From NCBI RefSeq assembly GCF_008370495.1, contig NZ_VTUX01000010.1, forward strand, positions 124,001 through 188,000: DNA of 64,000 bases. Direction: 5' to 3'. A program made the position numbers and the translations under genes. Origin of the DNA: Pseudohalioglobus sediminis. Its GTDB lineage: Bacteria > Pseudomonadota > Gammaproteobacteria > Pseudomonadales > Halieaceae. The notes under the pieces were generated by a model. That model was not told where the DNA came from. It did no database searches and saw only the letters and a program-made list of their open reading frames with translations. The stretch's first letter is position 1, and every line of letters starts with the position of its first letter. This document shows positions 18,270-28,540 of the stretch, in pieces.

Positions 18270-18448
18270 ACGAACTCCCTGCACCGCCAGAGCGGCATCA
18301 GCGCCGGCTGCCTCGCCAAAGGGGTCACCGGCCAGTTATTTTATTATTGCCCACACTGCCGTGCGCTGCGCTTGCAAAAGCTTATGGCGACGCACTTGCA
18401 ACGTGGGCGTCATTCTAGCACCGCCGAGGCGACGGCTCGACTAAACCA

Positions 18449-18913
18449 CTAGGATTTCCAGACCTGGTGGCCGGCGCCGCTGCACTTGGCAACACTGAGC
18501 TTGGCGCCGTTCTTGGGGCTATTGCCCTGGGGCTGCAGGCACTGGCCGTTGGCATTGGCCAGGCGATTCTGCTGGTCCAGTGTCCACTTCTGGTTTTTGC
18601 CACCGCCACATTTGGCCAGCTGGGCATTGTTCACACAGCGACCGTCACTGGCTACCAGCCTGCTCTGGCCATCGAAGTGCCAGGTCTGGGTGCTGCCGCT
18701 TTTCTTGCACTTTTTCAGCACCAGGGCCTTACCCGCGTAGTCGAGACAGAATCCATTGCCCATTTTGAAGGCGCGGCCACCCTGCGCCTCTGCGGCTATC
18801 TTGTGGCCCTCCTGCTGAATGGTTTTCAATGCGTCGGTGTTGAATTCCACCGCCGATGCAGTAGAAACGGCGGCCATTGTCATCACCAGTGTCAGCGTTT
18901 GCGGTTTCATCAT
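18449..18913 (-). CDS. Secreted single-domain ricin-type lectin
   Basis: A 154-residue protein with a signal peptide ending near TASA (residue 21) and one beta-trefoil: three repeats each ending in a Q-x-W motif (QTWHF, QKWTL and QVWKS) and carrying cysteines in CLDYAGKAL, CVNNAQLAKC and CLQPQGNS. This is the ricin B-type lectin pattern, so it probably binds a sugar outside the inner membrane. It starts at one of two adjacent ATG codons behind GGAGACC and diverges from tamB. No attached enzyme domain is present. Confidence 0.8.
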   Translation of the reverse strand: MMKPQTLTLVMTMAAVSTASAVEFNTDALKTIQQEGHKIAAEAQGGRAFKMGNGFCLDYAGKALVLKKCKKSGSTQTWHFDGQSRLVASDGRCVNNAQLAKCGGGKNQKWTLDQQNRLANANGQCLQPQGNSPKNGAKLSVAKCSGAGHQVWKS

Positions 18914-19011
18914 GGGTCTCCTTTCACTACTATCTATTCGCTACGGGCAAAGTAGCCTGTAGTGTGCGCTCTGACAACCATTTAAAGCGTGTAACCCGGC
19001 CCGGAGGTAAT

Positions 19012-22000
19012 TTGGTCCTGTCGAAAACCGTGAAACTCGCCATGGCACTGCTCGCTGCCGTGGCATTGCTGTGCCTCGTCGCCGTGGCGGGATTGTGGTG
19101 GCTGGCGGGTTCTGATCGCGGATCGGCCCTGTTAGCCGGGCAAGTACAGCAACGCCTCGGGGACGACATACAGTGGCAACAGTTCAGCGGCTCGCTGCTG
19201 GGCGCCATGACGGTGAACGGGGTCACTATCTCCCAGCCGGGGCTTGAGGCCAGTGTGGAGCGCCTGCAAATAGCGTGGTCACCGGCCGCCCTGCTGCGAG
19301 GCGAACTGCTGATCGATAGCGCCACCGTGCAGGGGGTGGATATTGTGTCCACAGCCAGTGACAGCGAGCCCGCCACCGGGCCATTCCTGCCCGGCAGCCT
19401 GCCGTTGCCAGTTGACGTCACCTTACAGGGTCTCGCGATCCAGGACATCAGCTGGCGCAGCGGTGACGGCCCTCCCCTGCTGATTGACAGCGTGTCGGTC
19501 GCGGCCGCAATCAAGGACCGCGCACTGCGCATCGATTCACTGACCGTGGCAGCGCCGGGCGGAAGCATCGCACTGCGGGGCGACGTGGTGCTGCGCAATG
19601 ACATGCCAGTGGACATCAACGCCGAATGGTCAGGGTCAGTGCCGCTGGCCGCTGGCGCCGCCGCAGAACTGGCGGGTAACGCTGTACTCAACGGCGATCT
19701 GGCCTGGGGGGACACACTGGCTTTCGACCTGGCGTTTGGCGCCAGCGCCGAAGGCTTGCAGGCCCTCAACGCCGAGCTGCCCGATGCGCTTGCACTGGAC
19801 GGCGATATCGAGGGCAGCCAGGGCGACAACCGCGCCGAGGTGAGGCGGCTGCAGGTGTCCTTGCGCGAGACAGCCCTGAGCTTTCTCGCCAGCGGCAAAG
19901 TCAGTGGCCTCGACCAACCAGCGCCTCGATTCGAGGGCGAACTGGCATGGCGCGCACTGCGCTGGCCGCTGATGACCGATCCAATATTGGCAGAGAGTGC
20001 AAACGGCAAGCTGGCCATTGCCGGGTCCACCGAGGCTTACGAGCTGACGGTAAACGCTGCGCTGGCCGGGCAGGACATTCCGCCCGGGCAGTGGCAATTG
20101 CAGGGCAGTGGCGACACCACGCAGCTGCAGATCGCCGCACTGCGCGGCCAGCTCCTGGATGGCGAGGTAAACATCCGGGGACCCGTGCACTGGCAACCAG
20201 CGCCGCGCTGGGCCCTGCAAATCGACGCGACCCGCCTCAACCCCGCCGCACTGACTGAACTGCCAGGGCAACTGTCGCTGGCGCTGGAGACCAGCGGGCA
20301 GTTGCAGGCGGATGGTGAGGTGCAGGCGCTCATCGACCTGCAGGCGCTGTCCGGAGAGCTCATGGGCTACCCGGTGGCCGCATCCGCCGTGGCCGAAATC
20401 GCCGGTGAGCGCATCACGCTGCAGCAATTGCGCGCGCAAAGCGACGACAATAGCCTGGCGGCCGATGGCCACCTCGAAGGTGACGCCCTGGCCCTGCGCT
20501 GGCAGGCCGATATCAACGACCCGGGAGTCCTGCTCGACGGCGCCACAGGCGCGATCATGGCACAGGGGGAACTCGCCGGGACAATATCAGCGCCGCTGCT
20601 GAGCGCTGAGATCAGCGGCGGGACACTGGCGCTGGACAACCTGCAACTGGAATCGCTGGCACTGCGCCTGCAGTCGGGCATTGAGCTGCAATCGGCGCTG
20701 GCGATTGACCTGAGCACGGGTGAACTGCGCAGCGACGGTGAAGCACTGGCGAAAGCTCTGCAGCTACAGGTAGATGGCACCCTGGGCCAGCATCGATTGC
20801 GGTTTCAGGGACGCACTGCCAGCGAGACACTGTCACTGGGCCTCTCCGGCGGGCTGGGAACAGGGCGTTCCAACTGGCGCGGCACAGTGACCGGGCTAGA
20901 CCTCGCCAGCGAACAACTCGGCAGCTGGCAACTGCGCCAGGGCGGTGCCCTGGCACTGTCTGCGCAAGAGGCATCGTTGGCGAATACCTGCCTGGAACAG
21001 CAGAGTAGCAGCGCCGCATTGTGTACCGCTGCCGCCTGGCAGGCCGATGGTGACAGCACGCTGGTGGCGAAGCTGCAGGAACTTCCCCTGCAGGGCCTGC
21101 TGGATACCGCCAGCGGCAGCGTCTCCGCCAATATCGATGCCGCCATGGATGCGCAGGGTATGCTGCGCGCCTCGGGTGCCATCGATTTGAGTCCGGGAGT
21201 AATACAGGTAGACACCCAGGCCGGCCTGCGGCAGCTGCATTACGCGGGTGGCGTCACCGGATTCCGTATCGACAACGACGGCCTTCAAGCTGACACCAGT
21301 CTCGGCCTGCCCGAGCAGGGTCGGGTGTCTGGCAACATCAGCCTGCCGAACCTCAAGCGCTGGCCGCTGCCCGCACAGCAGCCTCTAAAGGGCCAGCTTA
21401 AGGCCAACATCCCGGAACTCGAGGGCCTCGCCGCCTGGCTACCGGATGTGAGCGCCGCCGCGGGCAGCCTGGACGCTGATCTCGCGCTGGCAGGCAGCCT
21501 GGAACAGCCCGCCATCGCCGGGGAAGTCGCCCTGCGCAACGGCGCTGCAGATATACCCATGGCCGGTTTAAAACTGCGCCGGGTGAGCCTGCTGGCAACC
21601 AGCGACCCGGACACTACCGGCCTGCTCGACATCGCCGGCAGCGCCGCATCAGGTGATGGGCAGTTGCAAGTGAAAGGCAGCGTCAACCTCGATACACAGT
21701 CCGCCGACGTGGCGCTGCAGGGCGAGAGCTTCACCGTTTACAACACCGCGGATGCACGCGTCGCCGTCTCCCCGGACCTGGCAATCAGCTGGCTCGAGGA
21801 CACACTGCGACTGCGCGGCGACATCCGCGTACCCGCAGCTGACATCACCCCACAAATACAGCTCAGCCCCGCCGCGCTGGCAGCGAGTCCCGAGCAGCAA
21901 GCATCATCCGGGCAGCGGGTGGCGCCCTCGGCCGATGTGGTGGTTATCAACCGCTCAGTGGAGCCCCCGCCGGACCTGTTCTCCACGGCCGCCCCGTTTC

Positions 22001-22583
22001 GCATTGACAGCCAGGTGCGCCTGGTGCTGGGAGACGCGGTTAACGTCAATGCGGTAGGCTTCCGCAGCCAGATCACCGGTGCCGTAACCTTTACCAACTC
22101 GCCGGACCAGGCCGACATCATGCCCACTGCCCGCGGCAGGCTGGCGCTGGAAGGCGGCACCTTCCGCTCCTTTGGCCAGGACCTGCAGATTGAAAACGGG
22201 CAGATTATTTTCGCCGATGTCACCGCCTCGGAACCGGAGCTGAACATACGCGCGGTGCGCTGGATCGACAACGACCCGCAGGTCACCGCCGCCGGCGTAT
22301 CCATCAGCGGCACACGGTGCTGGAACTGTTCTCGCGGCCGCAGCTGCCGGCCAGCGAAATACAGAGCTACCTGCTCACCGGGCGCTCGCCGCGCTCACGG
22401 GACAACGTGCTCAGCCTGGGCACTTACATCAGCCCGCGCATCTACGTGGGCTACGGCTACAACATGGTCCAGGACACCAGTGAGTTCAACTCGCTGTTTA
22501 CGATCACCCCGCGCTACGGTGTCAGCGCCAACGTGGGTGAAGCGGATAACAACGTCAATGCGACCTTTACCTATGAGCACTGA
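19012..22583 (+). CDS. tamB: TamB (translocation and assembly module), with apparent frameshift near the 3' end
   Basis: A TamB/DUF490 protein of about 1,190 residues: one N-terminal membrane anchor (MALLAAVALLCLVAVAGLWW), then a long repetitive beta-rich region and a C-terminal DUF490 domain. The likely start is TTG at 19012, five bases after GGAGG; CTG at 19018 and GTG at 19030 are alternatives. Up to about 22310 the protein runs in one frame (ending VTAAGVSISGT). From about 22317 the conserved end, LELFSRPQLPASEIQSYLLTG through VNATFTYEH, is in another frame, stopping at 22583. As written, the first frame runs straight into tamA without a stop. A small deletion or a sequencing error near 22306-22323 is the simplest cause. 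The order tamB-tamA is reversed relative to the enteric operon. Confidence 0.85.
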
Positions 22584-24489
22584 GACGAATACTGAATGGT
22601 GTGTCGCGCGGCGCTTGTTCGCATTCAGCTGCCTGTGGCTGTTGCTTTGTGCCCCGGCTGCGGTCGGCGCCACTGTGGCGGTCTCTGTCACGGGTCTCGA
22701 GGGAGAGCTGCTGCAAAACGTGGAGGCCTCGCTGCGCATACGGGCCAGGCAGCAGGACTCGCAACTCGACGCCGAAACCATCACCGCGCTGCACAACGAG
22801 GCCACCTGGGAAATACGCCGTGCGCTGGAGCCTTTCGGTTACTACCGCCCGCGTATAGATGCCACGCTCACGCCGCCTGGCAACGACAACGCCGCCTGGC
22901 AGGCTGCCTATGCAGTGATCCCGGGCGAGTCGGTTGCCATCGCAGAGGTCAGCGCTACCCTGCGTGGCCCCGGCGAGACCGACACTGCACTGCAGCGGGC
23001 CACCAACGACATCCCACTGCGCCCGGGTGATACGCTGGACCACCGCGATTACGAAGCCGCCAAGGTGCGCCTGCTGGAACAGGCGCAGACCCTGGGCTTC
23101 CTCGACGCCGAATTCAGCGAGCACCGCGTTGAAGTGGACATGGCGAGCTACGCAGCGAGCGTGCAACTGCTGCTGGACACCGGCCCGCGCTACCGTTTCG
23201 GCCCCATTTCATTCTCACAGCAACAGTTTGCCACTGACTACCTCGAACACTACCTGGTGATCAGCGAGGGAGACGTTTATAACCCCGATGCCATTGCCCG
23301 CCAGCGCGCGGCCCTGAGCCGGAGCGGCCATTTTCGCGAGGTCAATATTGTCACTGGCGAACCGCTTGGTGATACGCAACCGGCCATACCCATTGGCATC
23401 GAACTCACCCCCTTCAAGCCCAATCGGTATCGCGGCCGCCTCGGCTGGGGCACGGACTACGGGCTCGGCGGCCAGCTCGACTGGACGCGGCGCTACCTTG
23501 GCCGCAAAGGCCACCAGCTCACCCTCGGAGCCACCGCCGTGGAGGATCGCAACCGCATCGCGGGCGACGCCAGCTACACCATACCCATAGCGCCGCTTTC
23601 CGGCAGCAGCATCGAATTCACGGCGCGACACGAAAGCAAGGACCTGACCTTTGATGATGTCGATCTCGACGAGGGCGGAGAAACCCGTATTGCCACCAAT
23701 ATCGCCTCGATGTACTGGCACATGCCCCGGCTCAGCTGGCACGACTTTACCTTTGATCGCAGCATCGGCCTGGGCGTGGCGGCGGAGACCTATGACATCT
23801 TCGAAGTGGTGTTTGGCAACCTGTCTGACAGCTCGCAGCAGGACATTATCGAAAGCATCGGTCGCGAGACCTACGACATACTGGCGCCCGACTTCGAAAC
23901 CGTGGTGCCCACGCTCAGGCTGGAACTGTATCGTGCCGACGACCCGCTCTACATTCGCCGGGGCGACTTCTATAAACTCGCGTTGCTCGGAGCCAGCGAA
24001 GACCTGGGTTCCAACATCAGCTTCTGGCAACTGCGCGCAGACACCTGGAATATATTCCCGGTGGGCGAAAACAACCGCTTGTTGCTGCGCTCGTCACTGG
24101 GCTATAGCGACGCCGAGAGCGAGACAGCGCTGGGTATCAACTTCAACCAGTTGCCGGAGTACTTCGAGTTTCGTGCGGGCGGCGCGCGCAGTGTGCGCGG
24201 CTATGGCTTCGAGGAACTCTTCGCCGCCGATACGATAACTGGCGGCAAGCACCTGCTGGTGGCGAGTGTTGAATATGAACAGCAGATCATTCCCGACTTC
24301 AGCGCCGCGGTGTTCCTCGACGCGGGCAATGCCTTCAATGATTTCGACGACATCGGCGAAAAACTGGGCGCGGGTTTCGGGCTGCGCTGGCGTTCCCCGG
24401 TAGGCCTGGCGCGCATCGACTTTGGCTTCCCACTGGACGACGCCGAGGATTCCTTCCAGATCTACATTACGGTCGGCCCGGAATTCTAG
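22573..24489 (+). CDS. tamA: TamA outer-membrane assembly factor
   Basis: A 638-residue Omp85-family protein: signal peptide (LFAFSCLWLLLCAPAAVGA), POTRA domains at about residues 30 to 270, with the TamA-type motifs YYRPRIDAT and TLGFLDAEFSEHRVEVD, then a 16-strand barrel including GWGTDYGLGGQ and the conserved RAGGARSVRGYGFEEL loop (the VRGY motif), ending ITVGPEF with a terminal Phe. The ATG at 22573 overlaps the tamB stop by 11 bases. TamA works in the outer membrane with TamB to assist autotransporter or lipid transport. Confidence 0.92.
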   Translation: MSTETNTEWCVARRLFAFSCLWLLLCAPAAVGATVAVSVTGLEGELLQNVEASLRIRARQQDSQLDAETITALHNEATWEIRRALEPFGYYRPRIDATLTPPGNDNAAWQAAYAVIPGESVAIAEVSATLRGPGETDTALQRATNDIPLRPGDTLDHRDYEAAKVRLLEQAQTLGFLDAEFSEHRVEVDMASYAASVQLLLDTGPRYRFGPISFSQQQFATDYLEHYLVISEGDVYNPDAIARQRAALSRSGHFREVNIVTGEPLGDTQPAIPIGIELTPFKPNRYRGRLGWGTDYGLGGQLDWTRRYLGRKGHQLTLGATAVEDRNRIAGDASYTIPIAPLSGSSIEFTARHESKDLTFDDVDLDEGGETRIATNIASMYWHMPRLSWHDFTFDRSIGLGVAAETYDIFEVVFGNLSDSSQQDIIESIGRETYDILAPDFETVVPTLRLELYRADDPLYIRRGDFYKLALLGASEDLGSNISFWQLRADTWNIFPVGENNRLLLRSSLGYSDAESETALGINFNQLPEYFEFRAGGARSVRGYGFEELFAADTITGGKHLLVASVEYEQQIIPDFSAAVFLDAGNAFNDFDDIGEKLGAGFGLRWRSPVGLARIDFGFPLDDAEDSFQIYITVGPEF

Positions 24490-24504
24490 CCGCGCCAGCA
24501 GGCC

Positions 24505-25563
24505 CTAGCCGAGCTCCGCCTTGATAGCGTCGAGCGACCCCAGCAACTGCAGCGTCTCATGCAGGCGCTGCAGCGATGCCATGATATAGCGACTCGGCTG
24601 CCAGGCATCGCCCATCGCCAGGGTGACGACCGCACCCAGCCACGGATATACCGCCTGGATCGCGTACTCCCGCTGCAGCGTCGCCAGGTCCGGTGCAGTC
24701 ACTCCGGTGGCCAGCAGTTGCCGGCGATAAAAATCCAGCAATTGCTTACTGCCCACCTGCTGCTCCTTCGGCGCCAGGGTACCGGCAAGGAAATAGCCGA
24801 CATCACGCATTGGCGGCCCTTTTGCCAGCAGGGCCCAGTCCAGCAGGCCGGGTGCATCGGCGAGGGTGTCGTAAAACAGGTTGCCGTCGTGTATATCGCC
24901 ATGAATCAGTGTATGTTCACCGCGACGCCACAGTTCATGTATGGCATCTTCCTCGGCGAGGTACAACTCGGCCAGCTCGACAAACAGCGGCGGCATGGCT
25001 GCAGCATGCTTTTGCAGCGCCAGCGGCAGCAGCTGTCGAGTGATGTCATGCTGGACGATGGGTTCGACCCATTGCATGCCCGCAGAAAATGCTGGCGCTT
25101 GCCAGTACTGCCCATGCAGTCGAGCCAGCGCCGCCAGCACTTGCCGCAGGTAGCCTGGCGAACCGCGCGTGGACGCATTGCGGAACGTGCAACCGGCGTC
25201 TGGCAGGTACTCCAGTAACATGATGTAACGCTCACCGCCCTGATCCCAGCCAGAGAAGAAACACCGCGGCACGCGCACCGGCAGGTCCGCGGCCAGCTCG
25301 CGATAGAAACGCGCTTCGCGTACACCCATGCCGGTGGCACGTACGAAGGCACGCTGCTGTCTATCAGCAGGCGGCAGCTTGACAAAAAAGCGATGAGGCA
25401 ACTGCGTCGCTTCTGCATACTCGACAGTTATGACCGCCCTGCCGGTGGTCCCGTCATCAGTGGCTTCAAGGCAAACGCGGCTCACGGTAACGCCCAGCGC
25501 CGCCTGCAACCAGGCGGTGCTGATTTCATCCACGCTCTGCGGTATGGCGACATCACAATTCAT
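24505..25563 (-). CDS. Aminoglycoside-phosphotransferase-like kinase
   Basis: A 352-residue phosphotransferase-family protein. The kinase motif HGDIHDGN (about residues 221 to 228) provides the catalytic Asp and the metal-binding Asn, with LLDWALL as the second metal site; FFVKLPP near residue 57 supplies the ATP lysine. Such APH/EcKinase-like proteins phosphorylate small hydroxylated compounds, including acyl-CoA dehydrogenase-linked substrates. The ATG at 25563 has GAGGT seven bases upstream. It is convergent to tamA with a 15-base gap. Substrate unknown. Confidence 0.85.
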   Translation of the reverse strand: MNCDVAIPQSVDEISTAWLQAALGVTVSRVCLEATDDGTTGRAVITVEYAEATQLPHRFFVKLPPADRQQRAFVRATGMGVREARFYRELAADLPVRVPRCFFSGWDQGGERYIMLLEYLPDAGCTFRNASTRGSPGYLRQVLAALARLHGQYWQAPAFSAGMQWVEPIVQHDITRQLLPLALQKHAAAMPPLFVELAELYLAEEDAIHELWRRGEHTLIHGDIHDGNLFYDTLADAPGLLDWALLAKGPPMRDVGYFLAGTLAPKEQQVGSKQLLDFYRRQLLATGVTAPDLATLQREYAIQAVYPWLGAVVTLAMGDAWQPSRYIMASLQRLHETLQLLGSLDAIKAELG

Positions 25564-25573
25564 GGCTGGCACC

Positions 25574-26041
25574 TCACCGGCGCAACGCCTCAAAGCCCGC
25601 GCCAGTCACACTGGCCAGGTCTTGCGGGCTGAGTTCAATTTCCAGACCGCGGCGGCCAGCGCTGACAAAAATCGTGTCAAAAGCCTGGGCAGACCGGTCG
25701 ATCACCATGGGTAAACGCTTTTTCTGGCCCAGGGGGCTCACGCCGCCGAGTACATAACCGGTGGCGCGCTGGGCGGATTCCGCATCCGCCATGGCGGCCT
25801 TTCTGGCACCGAGCGCGCGCGCCAGGGATTTCATATGCAGCTGGTCGCAAACCGGCACCAGGGCGACAGCCAACTGGCTCCCGTCGAGGCTTACCACCAG
25901 GGTCTTGAACACACGCTCTGGGGGCAGCTGCAATGCCTCGGCAGCCTCCAGGCCGTAGGACGTGCTGGCATTGTCATGCCTGTAGGCATGCAGTGTATGC
26001 GCAACGCCGTGGCGCTGTGCCGCCTTGACCCCGGGTGTCAA
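25574..26041 (-). CDS. ybaK: Cys-tRNA(Pro)/Cys-tRNA(Cys) deacylase YbaK
   Basis: A 155-residue YbaK/EbsC editing protein. It hydrolyses Cys mischarged on tRNA(Pro). The family motifs are visible: VFKTLVVSLDGSQLAVALVP, KSLARALGARKAAMADAES, the glycine-rich TGYVLGGVSPLGQKKRLP, and the C-terminal VSAGRRGLEIELSPQDL. The start is TTG at 26041, strongly supported by GGAGGAG four bases upstream. It lies between pepF and the kinase on the same strand. Confidence 0.93.
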   Translation of the reverse strand: MTPGVKAAQRHGVAHTLHAYRHDNASTSYGLEAAEALQLPPERVFKTLVVSLDGSQLAVALVPVCDQLHMKSLARALGARKAAMADAESAQRATGYVLGGVSPLGQKKRLPMVIDRSAQAFDTIFVSAGRRGLEIELSPQDLASVTGAGFEALRR

Positions 26042-26068
26042 CGCACTCCTCCGGCGACGCCCTGCACT

Positions 26069-27961
26069 CTACAAGCCAAACTCGCGGGCCAGTTGTTGCT
26101 GCAACAGGCCAAAGCGATCCATCACTGCGCGGATTACCGAGGGGTCTGTCATATCCACACCGCCGGCCTTGAGCACATCGAGGGGATAGACGCTCCCGCC
26201 CAGCTTGAGCATGTTCATGTAGTCCTCGGCGGCGCTCTTGTCGCCGCTGCGAAAACGCGCTGCCAAAGCCTCACCGGCAGCAAAACTGGTGGCGTACTTC
26301 CACACGTAGAAATTGCGGAAGAAATGCGGAATGCGCGCCCAGTGCAGTGCGTCCAGTTCATGCCGGGCGTAGGTATCGCCATTGTAGGTTTTGAGCAGGT
26401 CAACATAGACCTCGCCCATCGATGCAGCCGTCAACGCTTGCCCCTCCTCGGCCATGGCATGCACCCGGGCTTCCCACTCGTGAAAGAAAATCTGCGTGAC
26501 AAAGGTATTGCGGATGCTGCTGAGTGCATGATCCAGCAGTTGCTTGCGTTCCTGCTTATCTTTGGTGCGTTCCAGCATCCATTCGCCGAACAGGGACTCG
26601 CTGGCAACAGAGCCCACCTCGGCAACGAAAAGATCTACCGGCGCGTCGTGATAGGACTGGTTGTTACTGGCCAGCACACCATGTACCGAGTGGCCCATTT
26701 CGTGTACCAGCGTGGAAACGTCCTCGAACTCGCCACCCCAGTTCAGGAACAGGTAGTAAGGCTGCTGATACGTACCCCAGGAGTAGGCGCCGCCGCGCTT
26801 GCCCTCGTTGCTGTAGACATCGACCCAGCGATTATCCAGCGCCTGCTGGGCAATGCTGGCGAACTCATCGCCGAAGGTCTCGCGCCAGAACTGCATCGCC
26901 AGCTCCCACGCTTCCGCAAAGGTGTATTTCCGTCCGCCATCGGGGAGCAGGGAGACCTGGCTGTCCCAGGGCTGCAGGGTTTCAACCCCCAAGATCTCGC
27001 GTCGCAAAACATTGTAGCCCTGTATCTTGTCGGCGTTGTCATGCACCGTCGACAGCAGCGTTTCCATTACTTCTGGCGGGACATTGCTGGCCGACAGTGC
27101 CGCCTCGATCGAGGAGGGATAACGATAGACCTGTGCCAACCAGACATCGCGCTGGATTTTCGAGCCCAGGGTCGCCGCATAGGTGTTCTGGAAATCAGCC
27201 ACCTTCTGCATATGCGCCTCCCAGGCGCGCTTGCGCAGGTCGCGGTCCGTGCTCGCCCGGAAGCGCGCAAACTGGCCCGGTGACACGACTGCCGGCTCGC
27301 CGTTTTCATCAACGATGGTGGGCCATGCAATATCGGCGTGGTTGAGTTCCTCATAGGTATTGAAATGCCCGGCTCCGGGCAGGGTGGAGCCGGCAATGAC
27401 CTGTTCTACCTCCGGCGACCGTGTGTGCTCGCGCAGGCGCCAGACATTGTCCAGGTAGTGACGATAGGGTTTGAGTTCGGGGGCCTTGCGAAACGCCGCG
27501 ACCTTGTCCTGCGGCATCAGCGCGATTTCCGGCTGTATGAAGGCGGCCTCACGCTGGAAACGCGACAACAGGCTGTTCACGCGGCCCGACTGCTCTGCGC
27601 CCACCGGGTCGCTCCGCAGCAGATGGATTTTCTGGTTGGCGTTGATGTACAGCGGGCCGAGTTTGCGGCTCAGCCTGAACTGTTCCTCCAGCGCCGCTGC
27701 CATGGTCGCCGGCGACTCCGCCACCCGGTCCCGATACTTTTCCAGCTGCGGCAACTCGGCCTCCAGTTCGGCAAAAGCTGCTTCCCATGCCTGCTCATCG
27801 GCGAAATACAGGCCCAGATCCCAGGTGTATGGCTCAGGTATTTGTGCGCGGTCCTCGTAATAGAGCACTTCCCCGGCTGCACTTGCCGGTGCGGAGAGTG
27901 GCAGCGCCAGGGCGAACAGGGATGAGAAAAGTATTTGGCGCAGCGGCTTCACCGGTGACAT
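26069..27961 (-). CDS. Exported M3 family oligoendopeptidase F
   Basis: A 630-residue zinc metallopeptidase of the M3B/PepF family. The motif LVHEMGHSVHG (HEMGH near residue 420) gives two zinc His and the catalytic Glu; further conserved segments are SEVGSVASESLFGEWML-like (AEVGSVASESL) and WARIPHFFRNFYVWKYAT near the end. The start at 27961 gives a signal peptide ending near APASAA, so this copy acts in the periplasm; PepF is usually cytosolic. AGGAAT precedes the ATG. Confidence 0.9.
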   Translation of the reverse strand: MSPVKPLRQILFSSLFALALPLSAPASAAGEVLYYEDRAQIPEPYTWDLGLYFADEQAWEAAFAELEAELPQLEKYRDRVAESPATMAAALEEQFRLSRKLGPLYINANQKIHLLRSDPVGAEQSGRVNSLLSRFQREAAFIQPEIALMPQDKVAAFRKAPELKPYRHYLDNVWRLREHTRSPEVEQVIAGSTLPGAGHFNTYEELNHADIAWPTIVDENGEPAVVSPGQFARFRASTDRDLRKRAWEAHMQKVADFQNTYAATLGSKIQRDVWLAQVYRYPSSIEAALSASNVPPEVMETLLSTVHDNADKIQGYNVLRREILGVETLQPWDSQVSLLPDGGRKYTFAEAWELAMQFWRETFGDEFASIAQQALDNRWVDVYSNEGKRGGAYSWGTYQQPYYLFLNWGGEFEDVSTLVHEMGHSVHGVLASNNQSYHDAPVDLFVAEVGSVASESLFGEWMLERTKDKQERKQLLDHALSSIRNTFVTQIFFHEWEARVHAMAEEGQALTAASMGEVYVDLLKTYNGDTYARHELDALHWARIPHFFRNFYVWKYATSFAAGEALAARFRSGDKSAAEDYMNMLKLGGSVYPLDVLKAGGVDMTDPSVIRAVMDRFGLLQQQLAREFGL

Positions 27962-28108
27962 AACAGATTCCTGGTGTATTGAACGGTGGCCGCAGTGTAC
28001 TGGAAATCGCAATCACTGCTAAGCCCGGAAACAGGCCTGTGTCAGCCCGTATCCTTCAAGTCTTCACCGGGCCGCCGGAGCGGACGCGGTGTGCCGCTCC
28101 ACCAACAA

Positions 28109-28492
28109 TCAGTTACCGCCGTAGAGCTTCTCGGCCATGTCACGGTACTTGCGACACTCTGCGGTATCCACCTTGGTGTCATCCTGGAAATCGGCGCAGC
28201 TGAGATTCGCCATGCTGCGCAAACAGGCAATGGCCGGGGCGTGCAGTTCATGCTCAACCGGCACCTCACGAATGCCTTCACGCATGGCGACACACATGTT
28301 TTCCAGCATCGGTTCCATCATCGCCTTGAGTTCCGGCGTCAACTCCTGTTGGTTCATTTCCGCCAGCGTGCAGGACTTGACCTTCTCACAGAGGTCGTTG
28401 GCTGCCGACTCCAGGCTGTCGGCGGTCGCCACAGCGGGGGCAGCGAGCAGCACCGCAGTCAGTGGCATTATCAGGGGGCGTAACAGGCTCAT
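28109..28492 (-). CDS. Small exported cysteine-containing protein of unknown function
   Basis: A 127-residue protein with a signal peptide (VLLAAPAVATA) and six cysteines in the mature part (LCEKVKSCTL, NMCVAM, ACLRS, SCADFQ, ECRKYR), which suggests disulfides. GGAG lies six bases before the ATG at 28492. It is the last gene of the fhs-hxlR strand, 48 bases from the regulator. I do not recognise the family. Confidence 0.75.
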   Translation of the reverse strand: MSLLRPLIMPLTAVLLAAPAVATADSLESAANDLCEKVKSCTLAEMNQQELTPELKAMMEPMLENMCVAMREGIREVPVEHELHAPAIACLRSMANLSCADFQDDTKVDTAECRKYRDMAEKLYGGN

Positions 28493-28540
28493 GGTTTTCT
28501 CCTTGTTGAGGTGGCGTTGATTTCCAGGACTGCGGGACAA

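Noticed and set aside
22306-22323. Programmed ribosomal frameshifting in tamB
   Set aside because: No slippery heptamer or downstream pseudoknot is evident, and residues appear to be missing.
18877-24489. A single giant TamB-TamA fusion protein
   Set aside because: The conserved TamB tail sits in another frame and overlaps tamA in the normal way, so a frameshift explains the fused frame better than a real fusion.
25835-27283. 482-codon plus-strand open frame opposite pepF
   Set aside because: Shadow frame of the peptidase gene, which has a HEMGH motif.
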